Source of the DNA: Opimibacter sp041746735
GTDB taxonomy: Bacteria > Bacteroidota > Bacteroidia > Chitinophagales > Saprospiraceae
Length of the DNA stretch: 64,000 nucleotides
Assembly (NCBI GenBank): GCA_041746735.1
Contig: JBGTGP010000028.1
Span: 1-64,000, forward strand
Direction of reading: 5' to 3'
Positions 11,001 to 19,308 of the stretch are shown here, in pieces. The position numbers and the translations under genes were made by a program. Numbering within the stretch: the stretch's first letter is position 1; each line of letters starts with the position of its first letter. The notes under the pieces were generated by a model. That model did no database searches. It saw only the letters and a program-made list of their open reading frames with translations, and was not told the origin of the DNA.

Positions 11001-14000
11001 GGAATAAGAAGCTTGGTTTTGGAAAATCCACCAACAATATTGGTCAGGCTGTATTGACCTTCACCTCCCAAAACGGATGCCATCAATTGGTCGTGTTGAC
11101 AGATGCATCCGGTGAATACCAAACCGATCTTCTACCTTTTAAGTATAACGTCAACATCAGCGTCCCGGGAAATTTAGGTCTGAGTTTTGGCACGCTGGGA
11201 CTGCTCGACCTGTCCATCATTCGGCCGACGCTTCATGAGGTTGATACGATTTTCAATTTTGCAGGACAACCCGTTCGCATTGATTCGGTACGCTACAATA
11301 TCAAGCAAAATTATATCTACCGTGCTGTCCCGGAAGTGGATGTCATGGATGCCATCACGGGAGGACCCATCCGGGGCGATAGCATTTTTATCTTCATCCA
11401 TCAGGACACCCGGGATACGACCATTATACCACTCCAGGATTTGCCTTATCCGGTCTTTTTTGCCGGTAAGAAGTATCCTACGATCATTTCCGCATTTGAG
11501 CGATATATCAATTATGATGGTCATCCTTTGATCCTGGAGGACCGTGTACCGATTACAGACGCTTCCGTGACCATCAACAATGGTCTTGGAAATGCAGGCG
11601 GTACCGGGCAGGCCTACGAAGAAAAGTTTGATATCCGAAATGCAGAAGGCAATACCCCGTATACGTTTATCGGGGGCCAACCTGAATTTACAGCAGAAGG
11701 CAATCAACTGTACGACTTTACTCAAATCCTGGACTTGCAGCTGACTACCCCCCAACACACAGTGTCCTGGCGCGCCGGAATGGATCCCTTTCGCGGATAT
11801 GTACTGGGCGTAAAACCAGTTGTTGGCGCCAGTTTCATCACGGAAGGTCCGGAGATGGTCGATTATATACTCCGCGATCCACCGGGGGGAAGCAGCAGTG
11901 CTAAATTTTTGAAAGGAGAAACCTATACCGATACGAAATCGTGGTTTCTTAATAATTCACTTACCATTGGCACCGGAGCTAAACTCAAAGCCGGACTACA
12001 ATGGTTTATAGGCGGAGGTATTGTGGGTATTGGTTTTGACTCAGAAGTTAAAAACGATAACAATTTTAAACTTGCACTGAAAACCTCCACGAATTTCGAT
12101 GGGGAGTATACTGAGTCCATAACGTTTGAAGAAGAAATTGCAACGAGCAGTGACCCGTCTTTTCCAGGTGATGCGTCTGATATCTTTATGGGTAAATCGC
12201 AAAACTTTCTCTTTGGAGGCGCGGACGAGTTGACGCTTGTCAGCACCAATACCTGCAATCTGATCACCGCTTGTATCGGACCGGAGATCATGGTGGATGG
12301 TCAAAGTTATCGACTCGGACGTCGGGACAACCTTTTCCTCGTTCCGCTGGGCTTCAAGACTACGTTTATTTATACCCAATTGCAGATCAAGGACTACCTG
12401 ATCCCCAATATCAAATCACTGCGCAATGCACTCTTTACCTCGGGCCCCTATAACTCACATCTTCTTCCCTCCGATGCGCGCTTCGGACTCAATAATGATG
12501 ATCCTGCTTTCGGCAGCCGTGCAACATCACCAACACCGGAGATTACAGAAGAAGTGGACTACGACGGAGACAGCTATACCTATACGCCACCGGCTGGCGA
12601 GGCACCAAATGACCGAATCCGTTGGTATAACCAACAGATCCGTCTTTGGGAAAATGCTTTAGCCCGTAATGAGCGGGAAAAATTCTTCGCCAGACAAACC
12701 CGAAACGTTTCCTTTGATGCCGGGGCAACTTTGTCGTATACCAGCACACACAAAAAAGCAAATAAACACAGCGAGAAATTTGAAGTTAATCTCAATACAG
12801 AAGCTGCGCTTTGGGTTGGTTTTACCATTGGAGGCTCAGGTGGTGAGTTCGCGTTTACTTTGGGGCTGGAGGTAGCTTCTGGCGGCTCTTTCTCACAACA
12901 AACAGAAGTGACCAATACGTATGGTTATACGTTGGCGGATGGGCAGCCCGGTGATTTCTTCAGCATTGATGTCAAAGATGACTTAGTTGGAAATGGTCCG
13001 GTATTTAGTCTCCGTGGCGGTCAAAGCATGTGCCCCTGGGAGCAAGGGTATATTACTGAATATTATAACCCCGGAACGCCCCTGAGTCAGTCGACCATCC
13101 GGCGCGAACTCCCGGATATCGATGTGGAGCCCAGCTTTCGGAATAATGTACCGGAGCATCAACCCGCCCGGTATGTACTCAAACTCCGGAATGCAAGTCC
13201 CACAGGTGATATCCAATGGTACGGCCTCCGTATACTGGATCAGACGAATCCGAATGGAGCCGTATTGAAAATCGATGGCGCCTCACCCAACCGGGTCTTC
13301 GAGATCCCGGCCGGACAAACGATATTGAAGACCCTTGAACTCTATAAAGGGACGGTGGATGAATATGAGATCAAACTCATGTTGTACTCCACTTGCGAAT
13401 ACGAAGCTTTTCAGAATGGCGCTGAAATATTTGCTACCGATACCATTACCGTCTATGCTCAGTTTGTCCCTGCCTGTTCACCCGTGAGCATTATGCAACC
13501 GGTGGATCAGTGGATTCATAATGTCAACCAAGGCAATACACTTCCGATCCAACTCCGGGATTATCAGGTCAATGATCCGAACCTGGAACAATTGCGGATT
13601 CAGTACAAACCGTCCTTCACCTCTACGTGGAATGGATTGACCACCATTTGGAAGACCAGACCTTCGGGAAGTGAAGATCCGGAGATCCCGCCGGGGTCCA
13701 GTTTCATGACCTATACCTGGAATATCGATGAGCTTCCGGATGGACCTTATGACATCCGGGTGGTCAGTCATTGTACCAATACCAACAATGATTATGCCAG
13801 CCCCCATGTGTCCGGTATCGTAGACCGGTTGCGCCCCCATGCTTTTGGCAATCCACAGCCCGCCGATGGTGTCCTGGATCCCAATGACGAAATTATGATT
13901 CAGTTTAATGAGCCCATCAATCCGGCCAGTGTTTCTGTCCTCGATTTCGATATCCGGGCCGTACTCAATGGCGCTCCGTTGCGTCATGAAACGTCCATCC

Positions 14001-17000
14001 AGCTCGACGGGATAAACGATCATGTGATTGTTCCAGCCGGCACCCGAATCGGAAGCCATGCCTTTACCTTTGAACTTTGGGTAAGGCGTCTCAGCAATGG
14101 TGCGCAGCTCCTTTGGTCGCAGGGTGAAAAATCAGATACCAGTATGGCCATTGGATTTAATGCCACCAACAAGCTCTTTTTCCGCTGGCACAATAATACG
14201 ATCATCAGCAACGCCACCATCACGGCCGACGGTCAATGGCACCATATCGCCGTAACCTGTAATGAAAACCGGCAGGTCAACTTCTTCCATACGGGCCTGA
14301 TCAGTGGATCTGGAACAGTCGATAGCCTTTGGTCCATCCCGGGTACTATGGTCTTTGGAAAAACAGCCTGGGCAAATCTATTCTTGTTTAAAGGCTATAT
14401 GCATCAAGCCAGAATCTGGCGTACAGAACTTACAGAAGGCGCTATCCGAACCCAAATGCTAAAACGCCTCTCAGGTGTCGAAGCCGGTCTCTCTATGCTC
14501 TGGCCCATGGATGAGGGCATGGGAAGTAAGGTGCACGAGGTCGTAAGGAAAAAACACGCCACCCTCTTAGGAAACTGGTCTGTCCTGCCATCAGGCTATT
14601 CCCTGGCCTTTAATGGCAATGATGAAATCAAGGTCAATGCAGGCACAATGGTCTTTAGCCGGCAACATCATTTTACCATTGAGTTCTGGATGAAAGGAGG
14701 ACCCACCGGTACCACCCAAACCCTAATCTCCAACGGACGGGGTGATGGTACAGATGAAAATAGTGCAGGATGGTCGATCAGTCTTCACCCCGACGGCCGG
14801 CTGTTGGTCTATCATGGTGGCCAAACATTTACCGCCATTACCAAAACTATTCTGGACAACAACTGGCACCATGTGGCGCTCGTGCTCAACCGCCAGGGCA
14901 ATTTGAATACCTATCTGAACGGTTTGCTGCAAACGTCAATCTTCGGTGATGCGTTTGGTGAATTTGCAGGATCTGCCCTTTGGATTGGTAACCGGGGTTG
15001 GTATGAAGGCATTACAGAAATGCATGACCAGTATTTTTCAGGTTTGCTGGATGAAGTCAGAGTCTGGAATACCAAAATGACGGCCGACTTTATCCGCGCT
15101 TCCATGTCAAACCGTCTGCAAGGGGATGAGTTCGGACTCCAGTTATACTTACCTTTTGAGTCCTATGAGGAAATGGGCGGCATACCCATACTGTCCGAAA
15201 GTCTGGCGGATGCATCACCCTTTCAGCGGACGCTCACGGTATCAGGTGATCCACTTCACAATGAGGAAGATCCTAATATCAAACTGGCCGCTCCGTTTGA
15301 AAAAATCAACTTTACCTACTCCATTAGCAACGACAGAATTCTCATCACGCCCACCACAGATCCGTTACGAATAGAAAAAACAGTACTCTTTATTTCGGTT
15401 CGCAATATTCAGGATTTGAATGGCAATAACCTGGCCGGCCCTATTACCTGGACTGCCTTTGTCAACAAAAATCAACTGCAATGGGCGAACGACGAGTTTT
15501 ACTTTGAAAAGCCGGAGAAGGAAGGCTTTGAATTCACTGCGGATATCGTCAATAGCGGGGGCATTGAACTGAGTTATGAGGTGCTGGGGCTTCCCGATTG
15601 GCTGACCGCCACTCCCGCCGTTGGATCGATCAATCCGGTATCCACCAAAGCGATCAGGTTTTCTATCCACCCGGATGTCCATATCGGAGACTATAGCACC
15701 GATATTAATTTATTGTCCGGAACGGGGTATAATGATAAGTTATCCATCGATCTCCATGTCTTCGGTGTACCACCGGCCTGGCATATCAATCCGGCAGACT
15801 ATCAGCACTCCATGACCATAGTGGCCGATCTTGACATCCGCGGTGAATTATCTGCCGATCCTCTGGACCGGGTCGCGGCGTATATCAACGGAGAAGTCCG
15901 CGGACTGGCTACCATGGAATATATACCATCGTTGGACCGCTATCTGGCTTTTCTGGTGGTGTATAGCAATGTAATGTCCGGTGAGCAAGTGACCTTCAAA
16001 GTATGGGATGCCAGTACCGGTACTACGTATGCAGGTGTTAAACTCAAGAACGGGACACAGGAAAATCTACAGATCCCTTACGTTACCAATACGCTGGTGG
16101 GCAACGTCGTCACCCCCGCACGCTGGATCGTCACGGCAGACATCATTCAGGAGATTCAAATTAATGAAGGATGGTCCTGGATCTCCTTTAATGTGTTGTC
16201 GACTAAATTTGGAAATTTGGACTTGTTTTTCGCCGAATTGAATTTTGAAAATAATGATGAGATTCAAAGCCAAACCAAGACCGCCAGCTATAATCCTTCT
16301 TCAGGGTGGCAGGGCAATCTCAAAAACGAAGGGCTGGATATTCGCAAGATGTATAAATGCAATTTTTCTTATGCAGATATCCTGAGAGTTGTGGGTCCAC
16401 GCGTCAACCCGAATGCCTATCCGATCAGCATCGCAAAAAACTGGAACTGGATACCCTATTTATCCAGCCAACGGATTGAAGTCAATGAGGCCATGAGTAG
16501 TTTTCAGGCCACAACCGGGGATATCCTCAAGAGCCAGAATCAGGTAGCAGTGTATCATCCTACGCAGGGATGGGTCGGTACGTTGCGGACTATGATGCCG
16601 GGCATGGGATATATGTTGTTTGCGGGAAATTCGGGTTCCATCGTGTATCCGCTGGCCGCAATAGTGCCACCGATAGTGGAGTCCGAAGGTCGATTTGAAC
16701 ACTTTGCACTGGATTGGCGCAGTGGGGGCCAGCCTTCCGGAATCGTGCCCCAGGCTTATAATATGACACTGGTTGCCCGGCTACAAAGTGATATTCAATT
16801 TGACCAGCCGCCCACCATTGCAGCTATTTCAGGATCACAACTGCTGCAGGTTGCGGAAGGCATGCGCCATACAACAGACGGAGACATCCTTTATTATTTT
16901 ACCCTTCAGGGATATGAAAAACTGCCGCAGATACATTTTGAAGTCTACAATCACCATGGTCATTATGCCGGCGTGACAGATGAAAAGGTATTCTGGAACA

Positions 17001-17329
17001 CGGATCTGATGCTGGGTGATCACAACGAACCCTTTATCCTCCACCTGACAGAAAAACCAACACTTCAATTTGAAGTGTATCCCAATCCGTTTGATCATGA
17101 CTTGCATATCACGCTCGAAACAACAGGTACAGGTAAAGCGGAGATGTACATCATGGATGCTCAGGGCAAACAGGTACACTATTCTGTTCACACCTTCCTG
17201 CGGCCGGGGCTGCAATACTTTGGGTGGAATGGAAAAGCATTTGATGGCCGGATATTGCCTTCAGGCACTTACTTTCTTCAAGTGATCCATGGCGATCAGG
17301 TATATCATAAAAAACTGATCAAACCTTAG
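8042..17329 (+). CDS. Giant secreted LamG/fibronectin-type III protein with T9SS type A sorting domain
   Basis: A 3095-residue exported protein. The signal peptide ends near residue 23. Several fibronectin type III-like modules lie at about 170-600. A LamG/concanavalin-like jelly-roll follows at about 593-790 (YLDEIRFW, LVGYWRIDEG), then carboxypeptidase-regulatory-like beta modules (about 800-1100). A long unrecognised region (about 1250-1900) contains glycine-rich strands and a GGQSMCPWEQG motif. Next come an SbsA-like Ig segment (about 1930), two more LamG domains (about 1980-2170 and 2183-2390; LDEVRVWNTK) and a BACON-like segment (about 2480-2570). The C-terminal sorting domain begins near 3007 (YPNPFDHDL). 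LamG and FN3 modules usually bind glycans or form adhesive stalks, so adhesion or matrix binding is the likely role; no catalytic domain is visible. A strong terminator follows. Confidence 0.9.
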   Translation: MKITFRLLLAILIGSAMPDRLDAFNFNTNTHMQVYYDYCEEDVLVSFVYGQTAGIDDRMNYMYFRHNPASGAPVTLIDFRHESQYNNTTGWTPVGSQNPSNKFGYKILNPPGHAWFIVLDHIWDENDHEGHKFWVRFRLRALPQSVFETFSCAGFWNGSGSNSPDFQINTTHPLSLYRPDTPSSLTASQGACQKVDLSWTYDNFEICAGKTYKFRLYRDNSSDYFAQINANTGQTTYVYSDPQTPTSTTPENRSYKIRVIMVNGAGTLYHSSDLSGPAIGHPLPLPPAPNNLAITYQGCAGNIKLNWQNPQIYSSMLLRLTTTGGVIPDIIITGSPSSWEGMIDPGTTYTAELFGYDNCNQSLSSAVLANIRVPEAPGGFTLSPPVEDNGSISLNWEPAADATSYKIIRTGDGSKEYAINDPGITEFLDSDVKICTQYSYKVMAYNNCGNSSTDILQAPVIQQSFNVWTNQRLSASKGYFGNRVELEWQSPNTFGFDHFKILKRTLGSNSTPQFLATVNKNELRYVDHFAPAGVLNEYFISAYSECNGVINESTALSDAGFRLPIATITGNVKFQNGTGVDSVIISVERNSGALGKGLHFNGQGSMTVHPDYTSDPLSVLNLSPQMTIELWIKPDQLANDFTLFSYSQGDNSYGLYFDAMNQSLVQYFTNVQNGISKSYPVNLSTGVFTHIAWARNMTNLALYINGQPKPGTEGTATAPGSSSPLTFGGGYAGYLDEIRFWSKRRTTAEISMEYRHILRGDESHLVGYWRIDEGVGNGVYDISGVDEIFNARHLQINSNVTWVDQFPAVHQLGNAALTDSVGNYIVKNIRYSGTGNTFTVIPFYSPGGTPHEFDPVSTVLFLGEGNSVQNAVNFIDKSSFFVTGTIIYSYPDSMCLNTQAFIYIDDQVAQVNGMPATVNPNGTFAIDVPIGRHRLSIKQAGHVFHHQGFWPIDGSLYDFQKDESGITFYDSTVVRVIGRVVGGTREGNKKLGFGKSTNNIGQAVLTFTSQNGCHQLVVLTDASGEYQTDLLPFKYNVNISVPGNLGLSFGTLGLLDLSIIRPTLHEVDTIFNFAGQPVRIDSVRYNIKQNYIYRAVPEVDVMDAITGGPIRGDSIFIFIHQDTRDTTIIPLQDLPYPVFFAGKKYPTIISAFERYINYDGHPLILEDRVPITDASVTINNGLGNAGGTGQAYEEKFDIRNAEGNTPYTFIGGQPEFTAEGNQLYDFTQILDLQLTTPQHTVSWRAGMDPFRGYVLGVKPVVGASFITEGPEMVDYILRDPPGGSSSAKFLKGETYTDTKSWFLNNSLTIGTGAKLKAGLQWFIGGGIVGIGFDSEVKNDNNFKLALKTSTNFDGEYTESITFEEEIATSSDPSFPGDASDIFMGKSQNFLFGGADELTLVSTNTCNLITACIGPEIMVDGQSYRLGRRDNLFLVPLGFKTTFIYTQLQIKDYLIPNIKSLRNALFTSGPYNSHLLPSDARFGLNNDDPAFGSRATSPTPEITEEVDYDGDSYTYTPPAGEAPNDRIRWYNQQIRLWENALARNEREKFFARQTRNVSFDAGATLSYTSTHKKANKHSEKFEVNLNTEAALWVGFTIGGSGGEFAFTLGLEVASGGSFSQQTEVTNTYGYTLADGQPGDFFSIDVKDDLVGNGPVFSLRGGQSMCPWEQGYITEYYNPGTPLSQSTIRRELPDIDVEPSFRNNVPEHQPARYVLKLRNASPTGDIQWYGLRILDQTNPNGAVLKIDGASPNRVFEIPAGQTILKTLELYKGTVDEYEIKLMLYSTCEYEAFQNGAEIFATDTITVYAQFVPACSPVSIMQPVDQWIHNVNQGNTLPIQLRDYQVNDPNLEQLRIQYKPSFTSTWNGLTTIWKTRPSGSEDPEIPPGSSFMTYTWNIDELPDGPYDIRVVSHCTNTNNDYASPHVSGIVDRLRPHAFGNPQPADGVLDPNDEIMIQFNEPINPASVSVLDFDIRAVLNGAPLRHETSIQLDGINDHVIVPAGTRIGSHAFTFELWVRRLSNGAQLLWSQGEKSDTSMAIGFNATNKLFFRWHNNTIISNATITADGQWHHIAVTCNENRQVNFFHTGLISGSGTVDSLWSIPGTMVFGKTAWANLFLFKGYMHQARIWRTELTEGAIRTQMLKRLSGVEAGLSMLWPMDEGMGSKVHEVVRKKHATLLGNWSVLPSGYSLAFNGNDEIKVNAGTMVFSRQHHFTIEFWMKGGPTGTTQTLISNGRGDGTDENSAGWSISLHPDGRLLVYHGGQTFTAITKTILDNNWHHVALVLNRQGNLNTYLNGLLQTSIFGDAFGEFAGSALWIGNRGWYEGITEMHDQYFSGLLDEVRVWNTKMTADFIRASMSNRLQGDEFGLQLYLPFESYEEMGGIPILSESLADASPFQRTLTVSGDPLHNEEDPNIKLAAPFEKINFTYSISNDRILITPTTDPLRIEKTVLFISVRNIQDLNGNNLAGPITWTAFVNKNQLQWANDEFYFEKPEKEGFEFTADIVNSGGIELSYEVLGLPDWLTATPAVGSINPVSTKAIRFSIHPDVHIGDYSTDINLLSGTGYNDKLSIDLHVFGVPPAWHINPADYQHSMTIVADLDIRGELSADPLDRVAAYINGEVRGLATMEYIPSLDRYLAFLVVYSNVMSGEQVTFKVWDASTGTTYAGVKLKNGTQENLQIPYVTNTLVGNVVTPARWIVTADIIQEIQINEGWSWISFNVLSTKFGNLDLFFAELNFENNDEIQSQTKTASYNPSSGWQGNLKNEGLDIRKMYKCNFSYADILRVVGPRVNPNAYPISIAKNWNWIPYLSSQRIEVNEAMSSFQATTGDILKSQNQVAVYHPTQGWVGTLRTMMPGMGYMLFAGNSGSIVYPLAAIVPPIVESEGRFEHFALDWRSGGQPSGIVPQAYNMTLVARLQSDIQFDQPPTIAAISGSQLLQVAEGMRHTTDGDILYYFTLQGYEKLPQIHFEVYNHHGHYAGVTDEKVFWNTDLMLGDHNEPFILHLTEKPTLQFEVYPNPFDHDLHITLETTGTGKAEMYIMDAQGKQVHYSVHTFLRPGLQYFGWNGKAFDGRILPSGTYFLQVIHGDQVYHKKLIKP

Positions 17330-17364
17330 CGTCAGGAATATTGCACAACACTCCGGGATTTTTT

Positions 17365-17396
17365 GAGGCCGTCTCTTTCAGACGGCCTCTTTTTTT
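17365..17396 (+). terminator. Rho-independent terminator of the giant protein gene
   Basis: A perfect 10-bp stem, GAGGCCGTCT (17365-17374) with AGACGGCCTC (17380-17389), loop CTTTC, is followed by seven T residues. It lies 35 bp after the stop at 17329. On the minus strand the hairpin is followed by A residues, so it should act only for the plus-strand gene. Confidence 0.92.
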
Positions 17397-18030
17397 ACAC
17401 CAAAAAAGGATTGAACATCTTCTCATATCCAATCGTGGTATGCTGTCCATGGCCGGGATACACAATCGTATCACCAGGTAAATCAAAAAGCTGTGTCCGA
17501 ATACTGCGAATTAAGGTAGCATGGTCTCCGCCCGGCAGATCCGTACGGCCGATGCTTTCATAAAACAACACATCACCCCCAATGAGCCACCCCCCAGCTT
17601 CGTGATATAAACATATACTTGCCGGAGAGTGCCCCGGTGTAAAAAGAACCTTCAGGATATGGTCATCCAATAGCACCTCATCTCCTTCCTTTAAAAAAGA
17701 TGCAGGCGCAGGTGAAGGATCATAAGGAATCCCATACATATCGGCTACCTGTTGTCCGGCTTCCAGTACAGGCAATTCACCCGAGTGGATCTCAAGTTCC
17801 AGCCCATACTCCCGCGCCACAAAGGCATTGCCCAGGATGTGATCGATATGACAATGGGTATTGATCAGCCGTACAGGTCTGAGACCCTCCTCCCGGATAG
17901 TACGTTTCAGTTTTTCCCGTTCGCCGGCATCAAAACAACCGGGATCGATGATGATGCATTCTCCAGAAGATGCGGAGATGATATACGTATTTTCCTCAAA
18001 CGGATTGAAGGTAAGGAGTTGGATATCCAT
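17395..18030 (-). CDS. MBL-fold metallo-hydrolase (glyoxalase II-like)
   Basis: A 211-residue cytosolic metallo-beta-lactamase-fold hydrolase. The zinc motif THCHIDH (residues 58-64 from this start) is followed by conserved downstream ligands in FTPGHSPAS, GGDVLF and VYPGHG, the pattern of hydroxyacylglutathione-hydrolase-like (YcbL-type) proteins. Such enzymes hydrolyse thioesters, though the small YcbL-like members have varied or unknown substrates. An upstream TTG at 18036 is in frame, but a perfect TAnnTTTG box overlaps it (18034-18041), so the ATG at 18030 is the sensible start. The stop codon overlaps the T-tract of the convergent terminator. Confidence 0.88.
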   Translation of the reverse strand: MDIQLLTFNPFEENTYIISASSGECIIIDPGCFDAGEREKLKRTIREEGLRPVRLINTHCHIDHILGNAFVAREYGLELEIHSGELPVLEAGQQVADMYGIPYDPSPAPASFLKEGDEVLLDDHILKVLFTPGHSPASICLYHEAGGWLIGGDVLFYESIGRTDLPGGDHATLIRSIRTQLFDLPGDTIVYPGHGQHTTIGYEKMFNPFLV

Positions 18031-18033
18031 GCA

Positions 18034-18041
18034 CAAAAGTA
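18034..18041 (-). promoter_or_regulatory. -7 box (TACTTTTG) 3 nt before the MBL hydrolase start
   Basis: On the minus strand TACTTTTG ends 3 nt before the ATG at 18030. A perfect TAnnTTTG match this close implies a leaderless or nearly leaderless transcript. Confidence 0.55.
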
Positions 18042-18047
18042 GGAAAA

Positions 18048-18121
18048 GTGGTGAGTGGTGAGTGGTGAGTAGTGAGTAGTGAGTAGTGAGTGGTGAGTAG
18101 TGAGTAGTGAGTGGTGAGTAG
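18048..18121 (+). repeat. Heptamer tandem array (AGTRGTG)
   Basis: About ten tandem copies of the 7-mer AGTGGTG or AGTAGTG. The same unit forms arrays at 20778-20858 and, inverted, at 28072-28106. There are no spacers, so this is a simple tandem repeat and not a CRISPR. It abuts the MBL-hydrolase promoter. Confidence 0.85.
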
Positions 18122-18235
18122 CGTATAGTGTTGGTTATGCTTGTATTTGGTACCAGAGTTTGCCAATGGATACAGTTGATGCTCCTGGAACGAAATCTTG
18201 TTCGACCTATTCAGGGTCGGAGTGTGGTGTTGCCT

Positions 18236-18256
18236 ACCCCGGGTGAAACCCGGGGT
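18236..18256. repeat. GC-rich palindromic repeat element
   Basis: ACCCCGGGT and ACCCGGGGT form a perfect 9-bp stem around the loop GAA. A second, decayed palindrome (AAGTCC TTC AGGCTT) follows at about 18268-18282. The arrangement resembles dispersed palindromic repeats scattered in many bacterial genomes; family membership is inference. Confidence 0.55.
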
Positions 18257-18440
18257 TATGAATGGGTAAGTCCTTCAGGCTTATGTATGATTTTGCTTTT
18301 GATTTAGGATCGTGCTCAAGTTTCATCCGGAGTAGGAAGTGTAACTTTGTTGGAACGCAGATAACTCAGAGCATTTTTCCATTAGCTCTTCTGATGGTTC
18401 TTTTCTATTCCATGATATGGCCGATACAAATCCTTTACCC

Positions 18441-18553
18441 TTTACCCTTCACCTTTTACCCCACTTGCGCGCAGTACGCGCAAGAATGTCTTTACCTTTT
18501 ACCCTTCACCTTTTACCCCACTTGCGCGCAGTACGCGCAAGAATGTCTTTACC
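18441..18553 (+). repeat. 57-bp tandem duplication carrying a perfect hairpin
   Basis: Two near-identical 57-bp copies start at 18441 and 18498. Each contains CTTGCGCG, loop CAGTA, CGCGCAAG (18464-18484 and 18521-18541), a perfect 8-bp stem. The flanks are CTTTACC-like heptamers, the same unit seen before dapD at 28105-28135. Confidence 0.85.
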
Positions 18554-18685
18554 CTTCATCGTTTACCTTTTCAAAACAATTAGTGTTAATTTGCGAAAAT
18601 TAGCGGCTAAACTGAATACATCCGATCCATGACATCCGTATTGTCTCAACGAGATATCCTTTACCCATTACTTTTTTGAAATTTT

Positions 18686-19285
18686 ATGCGACTACTCCTC
18701 TTCATCCCGATTGTGCTGATCCTCCTCCGGTGCGAAGCACCAAAGCCAACTGACCAGCAGGGTGGACCCAAAGAAAATGTTGCACCGGTCTTTTGGACCG
18801 AGCTGCACAAGCTTTGTGGTGTTGCGTATGCCGGCACCATCACACATGCAGCAGCTCACGACACCACCTTTACAGGCAGGGACCTCATCATGCATGTCCG
18901 GTCATGTACGCCTGATACGATCCGGATCCCATTTGTAGTGGGAGATGACAGATCGAGAACCTGGGTACTCACGCTGGAAGACGGTCGTATCCGACTCCGA
19001 CATGACCACCGACATGCAGATGGTTCTCCGGATGTAATCACCCAGTACGGAGGTCTGGCCACACATGCGGGTGCAGATACGCTGCAGATCTTTCCTGTAG
19101 ATCCGTACACAGTAGACCTGTTGCCCGCGACCGCTGCGAATGTTTGGTGGCTGGAGCTGGTCCCGGGAAGCCACTTTACCTACAACCTCCGACGCGTCAA
19201 CACGGACAGAAGATTTAGTGTCCGGTTTGATCTGACCACACCCGTACCTGCACCCGCAGGCCCATGGGGAGATGAATCAGATTAA
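18686..19285 (+). CDS. Small secreted protein or lipoprotein of unknown function
   Basis: 199 residues beginning with a short hydrophobic signal (MRLLLFIPIVLILLRC). Cys16 could be a lipidation site, but Arg at -1 makes the lipobox atypical. The mature part is beta-rich and mixed in charge, with several Asp, Arg and His residues, and ends in a Pro-rich tail. I recognise no family. It lies 23 bp before the secreted M20 amidohydrolase, but that gene has its own promoter-like box, so co-transcription is uncertain. The upstream DNA is repeat-rich. Confidence 0.65.
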   Translation: MRLLLFIPIVLILLRCEAPKPTDQQGGPKENVAPVFWTELHKLCGVAYAGTITHAAAHDTTFTGRDLIMHVRSCTPDTIRIPFVVGDDRSRTWVLTLEDGRIRLRHDHRHADGSPDVITQYGGLATHAGADTLQIFPVDPYTVDLLPATAANVWWLELVPGSHFTYNLRRVNTDRRFSVRFDLTTPVPAPAGPWGDESD

Positions 19286-19297
19286 AGGGAGAAATAC

Positions 19298-19305
19298 TAC
19301 ATTTG
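19298..19305 (+). promoter_or_regulatory. -7 box (TACATTTG) 3 nt before the amidohydrolase start
   Basis: TACATTTG is a perfect TAnnTTTG match, followed by AAA and then the ATG at 19309. If used, the transcript would be leaderless. No clear -33 element is seen. Confidence 0.5.
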
Positions 19306-19308
19306 AAA

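Larger units (their letters stand above)
18122..18685. other. Repeat-rich intergenic region
   Basis: No credible gene is found. It holds a GC-rich hairpin element (18236-18256) and a 57-bp tandem duplication (18441-18553) preceded by CTTTACC heptamers. The last ~100 bases form the leader of the lipoprotein gene at 18686. Open frames that run through the duplication simply translate the repeat twice and are not considered genes. Confidence 0.6.

Noticed and set aside
17365..17396. Bidirectional terminator for the MBL hydrolase gene as well
   Set aside because: On the minus strand the hairpin is followed by A residues, not T, and it lies at the very stop of that gene.
18048..18121. Possible CRISPR array
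   Set aside because: The 7-bp units are directly tandem with no unique spacers, and no cas gene is present.
18262..18632. Open frames through the 57-bp duplication
   Set aside because: They simply translate the tandem repeat twice and have no family features.
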